Both the position numbers and the translations under genes were made by a program. Below, one piece after another: positions 25,902-36,830 of a stretch of 64,000 nt of DNA. This stretch comes from Antedon mediterranea (lineage: Eukaryota > Echinodermata > Crinoidea > Comatulida > Antedonidae): contig NC_092679.1 in assembly GCF_964355755.1 (NCBI RefSeq), forward strand, positions 22,818,432-22,882,431. Reading direction: 5' to 3'. Below the pieces are notes generated by a model, which worked only from the letters and a program-made list of their open reading frames with translations, made no database searches and was not told the origin of the DNA. Every line of letters begins with the position of its first letter. The stretch's first letter is position 1.

Positions 25902-26041
25902 TAAAGCTCTGTCTACACTATACAACTTTATGTGATAAAAAAATGTGGTGTGCCCATATATGGACATACCATTATATTTGGGCACATCACATTTTTTTGT
26001 CAAATTAATTTGATAGTGTAGACAGTGTAGACAGAGCTTTA
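25902..26041. mobile_element. TA-flanked miniature transposon, AAGCTCTGTCTACAC family, near-complete copy
   Basis: TA then AAGCTCTGTCTACACTAT at the left is mirrored by GTGTAGACAGAGCTT then TA at the right. The second, inner pair is TGTGGTGTGCCCATATATGG and TTTGGGCACATCACA. The right end carries a small internal duplication of GTGTAGACA. TA flanks and short inverted ends fit a Tc1/mariner-type miniature element, an inference from the flanks. Related copies lie at 26.1, 36.4, 39.7, 41.8, 51.6 and 63.0 kb. Confidence 0.82.
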
Positions 26042-26153
26042 GTTTACTATAGACATTTTATGAGCGGGTGTGTCTGTTATTCATACCACTACCATATTTG
26101 GGTACATCACACTTTTTTGTCACATACAGTTTGATAGAGCAGACTGAGCTTAA
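26042..26153. mobile_element. Degenerate second copy of the same miniature transposon
   Basis: Directly after the previous copy, ACCATATTTGGGTACATCACA and TTTGATAGAGCAGACTGAGC repeat the right half of the family with several changes. The left half is too eroded to define. Confidence 0.65.
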
Positions 26154-26740
26154 TAGAATGAGGACAAATCTACTTGTAAGAAAATCCCGTTTGCATTTTC
26201 TTCTCAGTATTTACCCTAAAAGAATGTTCCTTATTTTGTTACATTTTCAGAAATGTACGTTTAAATATGAAATGTGCCAAAGGGGTGTTTTATCTACGAA
26301 TATAGGCCGATTTAACTTTTCACTACAAATAAGACTGAAATGTCCTGTTAATACTAGAAAGTTCTAAATATTACAGAACAGCGACTGGAGTATTACTAAA
26401 AACGTCACAAAACAATTAAAATGCCCTTTACTACAGGAAAATAGCAAAATCAGAATAGCTGCTAAATATCTACTACTGATGGAAAATGCGGCAAGAGCTA
26501 CATGTTACTAGGGCTACTAAGGTGGAAAGAGTGTAGCACAGCCAAGTATCATGTCACTCAATTATATAGAATGTCGCAAAACAGCTAGATAGGCTTAAAA
26601 CAAACAAGGCGGCAACTAATGGACAACGTGGTAATGGTTCAGAAGATCAAAATATTAGAAATGTCAAATAAACCAAGAAAGGGTAAAATTACTCTTATTT
26701 CACTCTTCCCTGAATAAACCAATTATCCCGCCACTGCCGC
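26154..26740. other. Non-coding sequence
   Basis: A chance frame (26068-26367) begins inside the degenerate miniature element. Nothing else is recognised. Confidence 0.4.
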
Positions 26741-26779
26741 TACCGCTGCCACCACTACATGCCAAATGGGACTGCTGAC

Positions 26780-26886
26780 TGTTGTAGTTACAGTAATCGT
26801 ATTACTTTAGCAGTCCCTGACTAATTTCATCTTTGTACATTGTATATTATTTTTTGTTGGTCAAATAAATAAATGAAATGAAATGT
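26780..26886 (+). mobile_element. Probable LINE 3' tail
   Basis: A short T-rich UTR-like stretch (TTTCATCTTTGTACATTGTA) ends in AATAAATAAATGAAATGAAATG, a tandem tail of the kind seen at the 3' ends of CR1-like LINEs. No protein-coding part remains upstream, so the call rests on tail form alone. Confidence 0.4.
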
Positions 26887-28442
26887 CACAGGAATGCAGA
26901 TCAGAGAAGATCCTGCTATTAGACTAGAAAATCAATCCAGATGAACTAACTTTACATTGCCACTAATACTACAACATGTCGCATAACTTCAGAACACATA
27001 ATCTTGCATCTACTTATCCTATAAACTGGAGCCAAACTTTTACATTGCCCTAAGATGAACATGTATAGTGGGTATCAATCGACTGCAAAATACTCTACAA
27101 TGGCTGATATTATACTTGGATTTTGACGTTTGATTTACGCATTTGTCTAACATACACGAATCTGAATCTAACCATGGTTTTATTTTCATCTTTATGGGCA
27201 CGTATTTATTATACCTCGAATATCAAATTCCATAGCGTTATTAGCAATGGCGGATATGAATCAATGTATTGTTATATTATCATTATTAAATCATCGTAAT
27301 GTTTTACAGTTTAACAACACATGGTGGTAATATATTTTCATAATTACAAATTAGGACGTTTTCTACATACCTTTTACATATTTTACGTTAAAAAAAATAC
27401 AGTTTGCTAATGAAAATTTCGACCTGGTATTTTGTATCAAAAAGCTAACGTTACGAGAATCTAGGGTTATTTTACCCATTAGAGACAGGCATATAGAATT
27501 AATGGCAAACGATATGAACGTTTTTCCAGCGATCAAGTTGCGAATATTCTAAAGTTAAATATGCATATAAAAAGCGACACATTTTTTCAAATAAAGCTGG
27601 TCAGTTGAAACATTGATGTTTGCTGCATGTCTCTGATAAGAGCTACTATTTTTAGCTATCGTCAATATACGCTTTGGAAATGTTTAACTGATAAAAGTTA
27701 TTACTAAAATTCTGCACGATAGTAATTCATCATGTGATATTTCAAGCTTTCGAGATGTGAGAGCAAAATACAAAGTAGTTCGTCTATGTGTGTGAGTTTG
27801 TTTTAATAAGCAATTGCAATTAACGAAGTAATACGTTACGTTTGACGGTATAATGAAGGAGAGTCTTAGCTAGGCTGTTCTCGTCGAATAAACATAGTTT
27901 TTAATTGGGAACACCGTATATTAAACACGATTTTGGTAATTGCGAACATATTGGCTTTTGTAACGTATTATTCTTGATACTGTACATGGTTACTTTTTCT
28001 GTACAAGATAGTTATCTTAGAGGGTTCAGTACACACATAGGCCAATTATTTACAAAACACGAGACAATCTCCTAATCATTTCGAATAGTATATACCAAGT
28101 TCGTTAGCTTGTGCCGTATATGATCAATGTATATACACGGGACATCCAGTCCCCGAAGTTTCCCGTTAGTATTAAATACATAAATGTGCCGCTTTCTCTT
28201 GATGGATTTGTGTATTTTTCCATTTTATTTCACCCACCGATTGTTCGTAGACCTACTGTTTTAAATTTGTTTCTTTAAAAGCAAGTTCCATGATATAGCT
28301 TCGCACACCATCTCAATGTATTAGAGATTTGCCTATCACAAGATAGACCGGGAGAATCGGACATTTTACGGCAACAGAAACGCCCAACTTTTTCTCCATG
28401 CAGAATTCACCGATTTAACGTGATAGATTAGAAATGTTACCC
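26887..28442. other. AT-rich non-coding sequence
   Basis: No gene, RNA or repeat recognised in this 1.5-kb stretch before the hAT-like element. Confidence 0.4.
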
Positions 28443-28450
28443 TTTAGCAA
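28443..28450. repeat. Left 8-bp target duplication of the hAT-like element
   Basis: TTTAGCAA directly precedes CAGTGGTGGCGCCAG. The same 8 bases directly follow the other end at 32742-32749. Confidence 0.88.
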
Positions 28451-28566
28451 CAGTGGTGGCGCCAGCGGGGGGGCTACGGGGGCTGTATCCCCCTCGTCGG
28501 GGAGCCTAGCCCCCACGTCGGGGAACGCGAGTACTTTTCGTCGGGGAATATAATATAAAGTATTTT
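28451..28566 (+). repeat. GC-rich left end of the hAT-like element with G-runs
   Basis: Within about 100 bases the plus strand has runs of 7, 5, 4, 4 and 4 G (28476-28546), spaced to permit a G-quadruplex. The sequence shares CGTCGGGGA and TAGCCCCC motifs with the right end. A minus-strand frame (28415-28612) across it is spurious. Confidence 0.6.
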
Positions 28567-30687
28567 TTGCAAGAATTACAAAGTAATCAGTGGAATGATG
28601 TGCTATTCTCAAATAATGCGAATGTTGCTTATCAAAATTTTACAAACACTTTAAATAAAACAATTGATAATTGTTTCCCTTTAAAACGAATTAGAAATAA
28701 GGCGAACAAGTTAAAATCTCCTTGGATCACAGCTGAAATTGCCAGAGCTATCTCTCAAAAACATAAATTATATAAAAAGTACAAACAAAATAACACCACT
28801 ACTAATAAAAGTACGTACATACATTTTAGAAACAAGTTAACCACTACTATTAGAAATCGGAAAAAAGAATATTATATGGTCCAGTTTGAACGAAATAAAC
28901 AAGATATTAAAAAAACGTGGACAATCCTAAATGATATAATGGGTAGGAAAAAGACTACCAATTTGCCTACAAAAATAAAATTGGGTACTGAGACTTTCTC
29001 TGATAATGATGAGAAAGCTGATGCATTCAACTCTTTTTTTATTAATATTGGAGAAAAACTAAATAATAAATTTAGGCATGAATCTCAAAATGAAGAAATC
29101 ACCCACAGAACTTTCTTAAAGGGAAATTTTACCTCTTCAATGTTTTTTAAGCCTGTTACTGAACATGAACTTAACCACTATATTAAAAACACAAAGAATA
29201 CTTCTCCTGGCCATGATGGTATAAGTGCCCAACTCATAAAATCTGCTTCCCCGTTTATTTTAAAACCTTTATTGCATATTATTAATACGTCATTATCATC
29301 GGGCTGTGTCCCGGCTGATATAAAAATTGCTAAAGTTATCCCGGTATTTAAGAATGGTGACATCTCCGATATAAATAATTATCGGCCTATTTCCATTTTA
29401 CCCCTTTTTTCCAAAATATTTGAGAGGATTGTGTATGATCAAACGATTTGTTACCTCTCAAAATATAACGTACTGAGTAAAACACAGTATGGATTTAGAC
29501 AACACCATTCAACTAGTCATGCTTTAATACAATCGATTGAAAAAATCACAAACGCTATTGAGAATAAAGAGTTCACACTAGGAGTTTTCCTTGATTTATC
29601 AAAAGCGTTTGATACAATCGATCATGATATATTATTAGATAAGTTAAGATTTTATGGTATAAGAGGAGTTCCGCTAAACTGGTTCTCAAACTATCTTAAA
29701 AAAAGACTACAATACACATTTATTGTTAATACTGCATCTAGTAAAATGAGAGTAAACACTGGAGTTCCTCAGGGATCCATATTGGGTCCATTATTATTTC
29801 TTATATTCATTAATGATATTAGTCTAGCATGTAACCATGTAGACATGATTATGTATGCAGATGACACAAATGTGTTTTATAGTCACAATGATATTACTCA
29901 AGCTTTTGATACAATGAACCAGGAGTTATCTATACTTTCGGACTGGTTTATTGCTAACAAATTAACGCTAAATGTAAACAAATCAAAATATGTTATATTT
30001 AAGGCTAGAAATAAGTCAGCTGACACTACCTCACTAGAATTGAGGATGGGAAATGAATGTATAGTAAAAGCTACTGAAGTTAAATTTCTAGGCTTATTTC
30101 TGGATGAAACTTTATCGTTTAATTTTCATGTAAATGAGGTAGCAAACAGTATTTCTAGAATAATTGGTGTCTTAAACAAAGTGAAGTCTATGTTATCAAG
30201 TAAAATCTTGTTAACGGTATACAATGCACTTATATTACCTAGAATAACGTATGCTATCACAGTATGGGGTGCTACTTCTGCTACAAACTTAAACCGTATA
30301 CATATTCTCCAGAAAAAAGCACTTAGAAATATTTGTCATGTTCATTTTATGCATCCTTCTCATCCACTTTTTATTTCAACCCAAACATTAAATATTTTTG
30401 ACCTTTATACAAAACACACTGCTATATTTATGTATCAATATAAACATAATCTATTACCTGAATCATTTAATAACTTATTTAGTACATCTGCCTCATTCCA
30501 TAATTACTCAACTAGAAACAGGTCAAACTACTGTCCACAACTAAAACGCACCAAAGTCGGACAGCAATGTATTTCCTACCAAGGAACACATATTTGGAAC
30601 AATTTAACAGACTATATAAAACAATCCCCCACTTTAAGTTTGTTTAAACAGAGATTAAAGCAATATTATAACAATAGAAATATTTAA
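28567..30687 (+). CDS. LINE (non-LTR retrotransposon) reverse transcriptase, 5'-truncated, frame intact
   Basis: This 706-codon frame encodes an RNA-templated DNA polymerase of CR1/jockey-like type, which copies element RNA at a nicked chromosomal site. Residues 1-130 are the basic linker that lies between endonuclease and polymerase. Visible polymerase motifs are TSPGHDG (212-218), NNYRPISILP (270-279), FLDLSKAFDTIDH (341-353, first catalytic Asp), GVPQGSILGPLLF (399-411) and MYADDT (429-434, catalytic Asp pair). The thumb and tail follow, with ITYAITVWG (560-568) and a C-terminal HIWNNLTDYIKQSPTLSLFK. The first codon listed is TTG, not a true start: the frame simply continues in from the hAT-like end, and the N-terminal endonuclease is absent. 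There are no stops or frameshifts, so the insertion is fairly young. Without a promoter, start or endonuclease it is probably not an active element by itself. Confidence 0.93.
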   Translation: MQELQSNQWNDVLFSNNANVAYQNFTNTLNKTIDNCFPLKRIRNKANKLKSPWITAEIARAISQKHKLYKKYKQNNTTTNKSTYIHFRNKLTTTIRNRKKEYYMVQFERNKQDIKKTWTILNDIMGRKKTTNLPTKIKLGTETFSDNDEKADAFNSFFINIGEKLNNKFRHESQNEEITHRTFLKGNFTSSMFFKPVTEHELNHYIKNTKNTSPGHDGISAQLIKSASPFILKPLLHIINTSLSSGCVPADIKIAKVIPVFKNGDISDINNYRPISILPLFSKIFERIVYDQTICYLSKYNVLSKTQYGFRQHHSTSHALIQSIEKITNAIENKEFTLGVFLDLSKAFDTIDHDILLDKLRFYGIRGVPLNWFSNYLKKRLQYTFIVNTASSKMRVNTGVPQGSILGPLLFLIFINDISLACNHVDMIMYADDTNVFYSHNDITQAFDTMNQELSILSDWFIANKLTLNVNKSKYVIFKARNKSADTTSLELRMGNECIVKATEVKFLGLFLDETLSFNFHVNEVANSISRIIGVLNKVKSMLSSKILLTVYNALILPRITYAITVWGATSATNLNRIHILQKKALRNICHVHFMHPSHPLFISTQTLNIFDLYTKHTAIFMYQYKHNLLPESFNNLFSTSASFHNYSTRNRSNYCPQLKRTKVGQQCISYQGTHIWNNLTDYIKQSPTLSLFKQRLKQYYNNRNI

Positions 30688-30895
30688 GTTAAGTAAATAA
30701 CATTATGTTATTTTGGTTTGTTCTTTTTGTTTGTACTAATTGTTTGATTTTTTTGTTAGGGTTACATGCTTAAAGCACTTGTGCTTATTTTGTATCCCAT
30801 TCCATTATCTTATTATTTGTATTGTATTTGTATATGTTTTTATTTTGATTATGGAATAAAAATGTCGATGAAATTGAAATTGAATTGAAAGTAAA
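30688..30895 (+). mobile_element. 3' UTR and tail of the LINE
   Basis: The T-rich UTR ends in GAAATTGAAATTGAATTGAAA at about 30870-30890, a short tandem tail that marks the LINE 3' end. An AATAAA signal lies just upstream (about 30856). I could not identify a target duplication around the insertion. Confidence 0.75.
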
Positions 30896-31549
30896 AATAA
30901 TTCGCGTTCACTTCGTAGCTTCAGCACTAGAAAACTGCGAAGTTCCATATTTGTTAAGTACGTCGGAGGGCTATTACACTTTATTATGCATGCATTATTG
31001 CCAGCGATCTAATAAACAATAGGATGCACTTGTCTGGCGGTGTCCCTTTGTACGAATCGTTTAACATTAGGCCCGGCCCATTGCGGCTTACGCGTGATAT
31101 CACGTTCCACCCAGGGACCAGAATGTGTACTGTAGTTACTTTCCAGGCGAAGTTTACTGACGCGTTACGTCGTGTACTGTGTATCGACAGCAAAAGGGTA
31201 CGAATTATCTTCGCGATCTATTTTATTGTTCGTATTTTCAATTTTTTAATTTACGATTACCGTGGGGTACCTGAACCTGAAATAGACGTTTTTTACTGTA
31301 GGCTCGGCCTACATTACTAAACAAAAAACATGCCATTTTCGTTTTAGCCAACATCTTATTATAGCTAAGTTATTACATTTCTAATGTCCTGTATGTCATG
31401 AACTGCTCGTACATCGAAATTCCAGATTCACATCTGGGAAATAAACTGATTTCCCCGACGGAAAATGGTCTACGCTTGTGGACGCATTCCCCTCCAAATA
31501 AAAGGTAAAAAGGGTAACTTGTTTAGGCCTCTATGTGTATAGGTGTAAT
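30896..31549. other. Unassigned interior of the hAT-like element
   Basis: No coding signal: the overlapping opposed frames at 30984-31193 and 31024-31320 have no family likeness. A TTTCCCCGACGGAAAA fragment at about 31452 resembles the inverted form of the CGTCGGGGA end motif and may be a scrap of another end. Confidence 0.5.
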
Positions 31550-32290
31550 TTTTGAAGACCTGCATCTCTAGTTTTTTTTAAATTGTCTTAGCTCAACCGT
31601 CCCCAATTATAGAGCTGGTCATGTATACTTACCGTACATTTTGTTTAATATTTCGATGTACAATGTACAGTCAGTGCATTGAACCTACAGCTCTATTTTT
31701 TCAATTTTTTTTATATCCATGGTAGGGCTGGTTCTGGAGATGTACCGGTATATATCTTGTTTTATGCTTCGAAGTATAGATAAGTTAAATTTCCGGGATC
31801 TAGCAACTCTATTTTTCAGAATGTTCTTAGCTCCACCCCAACCATGGTGGGCTGGACCTATAATTTCGTTTCATATTTCAATGTTTTACAGGGACCTAGC
31901 AGCTCTATTTTTGACAATTTTCTTAGCTCTGGTTCTGTAGACTTATAATTTCGTTTCATTTATCAATATGATGGGCCTATATAAGTGCAATTTCCAGGTA
32001 CCCAGGTCTATTTTTCACAATTTTCTTAGCAGCTCAACCCTAATGGTAGGGCTGGTCCTGGAGCCTTATATATTTTGTTTCTTTTTTCGAAATACATTAC
32101 TATAATCCAATATCCGGGGACCTAACAACTCTAGTTGTTTAAATGTCCTTAGCTCCATCTCAACCACGATGGGCTTGTTCTCTGATAGACTTGTAATTTA
32201 GTTTTATATATCAATGTATAATTGCAATTTCCGGGGACCTAGCAGCTATATTTTCCAAAATTTTCTTACAGATCAGACCCTGGATATCTC
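31550..32290 (+). repeat. Degenerate tandem repeat, ~7 units of about 95-125 bp
   Basis: Phrases such as CAGCTCTATTTTTCA, TTTTCTTAGCTC, GGTGGGCTGG and ATAATTTCGTTTCATAT recur in order. Unit marks lie near 31567, 31690, 31805, 31899, 32007, 32127 and 32242. Copies are well diverged. The open frame at 31719-31940 reads through the repeat and is not a gene. Confidence 0.8.
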
Positions 32291-32589
32291 GCGCATTTAC
32301 AATTTTCGTACCCCCAGACAGCAACCTGCCTACGTCTCTGCGATTATAACGATATACCTCTTGGCCCGTGGGTAGGTTTTACGTTCACGTATATTTTCTA
32401 TGATAGGCATATTGAACTTAAAACTTCATTTTTAAATTTGAAAGAATGGATTTACACAGTCATCGTACCGGACCTCTTGCAATGTGTTTTTCACACAGTA
32501 TATTGTATTTATGTACCATACAAAATTGAAAAAATTGGCTACCCTAAATCTGATTAAAACGGCCTCAAATTACGCTATAACGCGTTGCT

Positions 32590-32741
32590 TCCGGGGGATT
32601 CCCCCACCTGGACCCCCACCAGGGGCCCTTGGCGGCCCCCTGGCCCCCAGCCAAGTGATGCTCGCTTCACTCGCATAGCACCCCCCCCCCCCCGTCGGGG
32701 AATTTAGCCCCCGCGTCGGAAAGATCCTGGCGCCACCCCTG
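32590..32741 (-). repeat. GC-rich right end of the hAT-like element with a 13-C run
   Basis: It includes a GGGGCCC-like palindromic cluster (about 32605-32650), an uninterrupted run of 13 C (32681-32693), the shared CGTCGGGGAATTTAGCCCCC stretch, and the terminal CTGGCGCCACCCCTG. Three frames overlapping this block on both strands are artefacts of its composition. Confidence 0.75.
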
Positions 32742-32749
32742 TTTAGCAA
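32742..32749. repeat. Right 8-bp target duplication of the hAT-like element
   Basis: TTTAGCAA, identical to 28443-28450. Confidence 0.88.
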
Positions 32750-33599
32750 TCGTTTGCAAACATTCCCTATTGCCAATGCAAACAGTTGCCGTGGAGAAGC
32801 TATGAAAAACAGCGCCGATGGGTGTGTGTGGACATGCGCAGACGATCGTAATGATCTGTTGCTTCGTCATCGTATCTCTTTCTGATAACCCGCTGAATCA
32901 ACACGTTTTTCCGGTAATTGCTTTTGATAAAACGGTCAACAAATAAAATAAAAGAAATGAAATTATATTATAACATGCAAAATACTAAACTATGTTTTGG
33001 TGGTCCACTTTGTGTGTTTCTTATCAAATAGTACACACGCGTCATACGAAATGAAATAGCCATTGATTCACCATAATTCTGTGTAGGCCCTACTGTATCT
33101 TCCCATTATGGCATTATTGGGCCTACAGAGTACATTCTGTAATGACTGTATGTGTGGTGCCTGTATTATGTTAAGGTTAGGCTTATGGTCTATGATACAG
33201 GGGTCACATGTGATAAATACAGTATATGACACTGTGTTATAGAAGTTGCATGTGTTATAACTGGCGTTGTAAGAAATGATGTCGAAAAACGAAATTATGA
33301 TTGTAGACATTGCATAGTATTAATCTACCTAGACCGCCGATAATGCCATTCTCTCTTAATCAGTCCACGTACGCATTTTGTTCGTCGATATATGCACAGC
33401 GAATGAATAACATAATCACACTGTTTGAATTACATTATGCATATCTAATATTTCACACTTTCATTAATCAACGATCCATGTTTCTAAATGACATTACGGA
33501 TAGAGACAATACATTATGTAGGCTAATGTTATTACAAACTCATCGTTCGGCTGATGGTCACTTTGACATGCCATCCGCTTTGTATTTTGTCATTGATTG
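32750..33599. other. Non-coding sequence
   Basis: Two opposed frames (33068-33310 minus, 33310-33600 plus) abut here, but neither has a recognisable domain, and the plus one has no good ATG context. Nothing else is seen. Confidence 0.4.
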
Positions 33600-33865
33600 A
33601 GTGACACTTTCAAACACTGTCAAAACGGCGCGAAACGACGAGCGCTTTATAATATTGTCAGTATAAACGACGCGCGCATTCAAAAACGACGTTGACGCAC
33701 GCGCACTAAAGTAATTTTTTTTTCAACGTTTGAAAGTGTTAATTGATGTATCATAATATCAATGTTTGATCGCGCGCGTCATATACCGACAGTATTTGAA
33801 CGCGCGCGTCGTTTATGCTGACAATATTTGAACGTGCGCGTCGTTCATACTGACATTATCTAAAG
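33600..33865. repeat. CG-alternating inverted and tandem repeat island
   Basis: The left part has TTGTCAGTATAAACGACGCG. Its inverse, CGCGTCGTTTATGCTGACAA, occurs in the right part, with two further copies of GACAATATTTGAACGYGCGCG. ACACTTTCAAAC (33605) is also mirrored by GTTTGAAAGTGT (33728). The block is much richer in CGCGCG than its surroundings. Confidence 0.75.
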
Positions 33866-35790
33866 TACACGTTACAGTATACGATACAGTGTATCACAAA
33901 CTAGCAGTTCTTGACAATACGCGTCGGTGAGTTTGGTCTAGAGGGAAACATCTTAATGACAACTTTAATTTGAATATCATTTTGAATGTTCAATTATTAT
34001 CAATGTTTGAATAAATGCAGATATTAAATTAGAGTTTATTCCTAAATGTGTCTTAAAATCGAGCTATGCGATTCCCTTTTAAATTGATTTTTACGAGTAG
34101 AATTATAATTACTTTGTTTCGTGTTGTCTACAGAGCCGATTGTGTATCTAAACATTCTGTATTTATATAATTATATAAATATATTTAAATATTATGTAGT
34201 ACTATGTCCCATGTGACACTGTATTTACCATCAATGCCTGATAGGCTACCACTGGTTACATAAATGTTCGTATTATAGACAGATCCTCCTTGTTTGTGTG
34301 TGTGTATTTTGTGGGAGGTCGTCCATGCAATTCAGTACAGACCACGTCGTTATAATTATGTACTGTATATAAAGTTACGACTATTTAAACATGCATGATC
34401 TTTTTGTTTTCTATCATGTTAAAATAACACGTGGAAATTATGATGGTACAGAAATGTGTACATGTATGAACATAATAAGATCATTTATTTTGATAAATGG
34501 TGTCATATTCTTCCATTTAAAATTGTATAAATAAAATTTAAATCGAATAAACATGACAAGACTAAAACTATTATTGTTTTTTTTATAATGGGCTTCGGAA
34601 GTCGCGTGTATGGATGGGAGTTGCTACCTTATAATTACTAATTTTTTAACTCTTACTTGACTACAGTATTCTTGTTAAAACGTTCATATACGTTCTTACT
34701 GACGACGCAAATGATGATTTGATAAACATAAATAATGGAACATTACTTATATCAATTAATGGTAACATTCGTTGATATCTAATACGTGATACAATTAATG
34801 GTATATAGAAAATATATTAATACAATGCAATACAAGAATACATTAATGTTAAAGTACATGAGAATGTTATTTACACAGAAATCGAATTGAGAACTCTAAT
34901 GACAATTTTTTAAATTACACCGAGTGGACGTGTAATCAATTACGGGGCGCCTCATGTGCATAAATCAATTAATCAATCATTTATTCTTGCAATTGAAAAG
35001 ATAACACACAAAAATGAAGATTAATAATGAAAAATAAATAGGCTTACAATTAAAAAGTCAAAAGTCAAACAGTATGTCATTATTTTGATAAAATAAAAAT
35101 GTCTCAAACTGAGTTCCGTAATTAATAAAAACTCAATCTACATTTAATGGATGTTTAAAAAAATGTCATGTGTTTCATGATTCAGTTATTTTAAAAGGGT
35201 TAACCTTCAATGCAATAGCCTTGATATGATAAAAAGAATAAATGTTGGATGAAATTAATTTTTAGCTTTCAACATATCCGATCGAATTTTTGAAATGATG
35301 AAATAAAATTCGAGTATGAAGAAGAACTCTTCATGGAACCGTAATCAGCAATGTGTTTTTTTTGTTAACCAATGTTTTACAAAGTTTACCCAATATATAG
35401 AGACACCTTGACATGTGACCACTAAATTGTCCTGGTTTGTTCAGATCAAATCGAATATCAACTATTCAAAAAATATTTGCTATATTGTGTTGCTGTTTGA
35501 AACGAATTGCTTAAAACGTACAACAATAACATTCTTATATTATTCTCGAACTACACATTGATCTTCAAAAGCCATCTACATAATTAAACACAAGAACAAT
35601 AATGAAACGTGAGCAGGTTTATGAAGATTACCGTAAAAACGTCAGTAGCAATTCTTCGACAGTTTTACTTATGGTTTAATATCAGTGCATTGTACTATAC
35701 CATCGCATTACAAATAATGATTACACAGTGAGTAGGATTAATCTGTGAAATCCGAACGATTAATATTATTGATATGAAAAGATTTGTAGT
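33866..35790. other. AT-rich non-coding sequence
   Basis: Nothing recognised over 1.9 kb beyond short A/T tracts. Confidence 0.4.
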
Positions 35791-35880
35791 GCAATCAATC
35801 AATACAACAATGAATAAATCAATCAATCAATAACAATCAATAACAATCAATCAGTCACAAACAGTCAATCAATCAAACAA
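35791..35880 (+). repeat. CAAT tetranucleotide microsatellite
   Basis: An interrupted run of CAAT/ATCA units with TAACAATCAA and CAGTCAAT variants. Confidence 0.85.
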
Positions 35881-36384
35881 TTGACTGATAATACCAGTTT
35901 ATGATATCAGTTATGGTACCATTAAACAATTCATTCAAGAAATGTATAAACTGAGTAAATGTTGGATAAGGGCCTCTACAAACCAACGTCAGCCACGGTG
36001 CAGAGCCTACCGGTACCCACACTCACACCAGGAGATGATCCCTCACTATTTTCGAAAATAGTTTCAATTCATTCAATACAAATCTTTAAGTGGTCAAAAA
36101 CAATCATGAAGAACCCGTTTATTCAACCAATGTTTACAATTTTTTTTTCAAGTCAATCAATCAAAAATCTAATAATCTAACACTTGGTATTTTTTATTTA
36201 AAATAGACACACTATCAATTATTTTGATTAGTAGGAATCTGATTTCACTATAGTGGGTTTCTATGGTAACACTAATTCAAGGAAGACATATCCGATTAAC
36301 CAATGAATAATGAAATTATTGAATGAAAGTAACTTCTTAAGAATAGAACAGACCGACTTGCTCATAAAAATTACTATAGCAAAC
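35881..36384. other. Non-coding sequence
   Basis: The 73-codon frame at 35959-36180 has no recognisable feature. Nothing else is seen. Confidence 0.4.
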
Positions 36385-36830
36385 TAAAGCTCTGTCTACA
36401 CTATCAAGTTTGAAAAAAAAAGGTGTTGATGTGCCAAAATATGTAGCAGTAGCATTGGAAAAGCGAGAGAGGGGGAGGTGGTTGGGGTGGATGGAGAAAC
36501 ATACGTTTGTCTACACTATCAAAAAACGTGTGATGTGTCCAAATATGTAGAAATAGCATTGGAAAAGCGAGAGAGGGGGAGGTGGTTGCGGTGGATGGAG
36601 AGACATACGTTTGTCTACACTATCAAAAAACGTGTGATGTGCCCAAATATGTAGCAGTAGCATTGGAAAAGCGAGAGAGGGGGAAGTGGTTGGGCTGGAT
36701 GGAGAGACATATTTTTTACATGTTTGTCTACACTATCAAAAAACGTGTGATGTGCTCAAATATGGTAGTGATATCATGTCATCATGTCCATATATGGGCA
36801 CATCACATTTTTTCACATAAATTTTGATAG
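36385..36830. mobile_element. Expanded copy of the TA-flanked miniature transposon with internal tandem repeats
   Basis: It starts TAAAGCTCTGTCTACACTAT like its relatives. The inner part, GTCTACACTATCAAAAAACG to GATGGAGAGACATACG, is then repeated about three times (starts near 36391, 36506, 36610, 36723; spacing 104-115 bp) before the usual inner pair and ATTTTGATAGTGT. The last bases of the right end (AGACAGAGCTT) are missing. The frame at 36582-36827 is a reading of the repeat. Confidence 0.85.

Larger units (their letters stand above)
28451..32741. mobile_element. hAT-like non-autonomous transposon, ~4.3 kb, carrying a LINE insertion
   Basis: Ends are CAGTGGTGGCGCCAG (left) and the inverse of CAGGGGTGGCGCCAG (right): a 15-bp inverted repeat with one mismatch. 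Perfect 8-bp TTTAGCAA duplications abut both ends. A CAG-starting short inverted repeat plus an 8-bp duplication is the hAT pattern. Subterminal GC-rich motifs (CCCCC, CGTCGGGGA, TAGCCCCC, CGTCGG) occur near both ends in the same orientation. Inside are a LINE reverse transcriptase (28567-30687) with its 3' UTR, an unrecognised 650-bp part, and a degenerate tandem repeat (31550-32290). No hAT transposase is visible, so the copy would need one in trans. Which element arrived first is not settled. Confidence 0.8.

Noticed and set aside
28415-28612. Minus-strand frame over the hAT-like left end
   Set aside because: Its Pro/Ala-rich peptide comes from the GC-rich transposon end.
29178-29363. Minus-strand frame inside the reverse transcriptase
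   Set aside because: Shadow of the plus-strand polymerase frame.
32484-32870. Three overlapping frames near the hAT-like right end
   Set aside because: Gly/Pro-rich composition artefacts of the C-run and GC-rich terminus.
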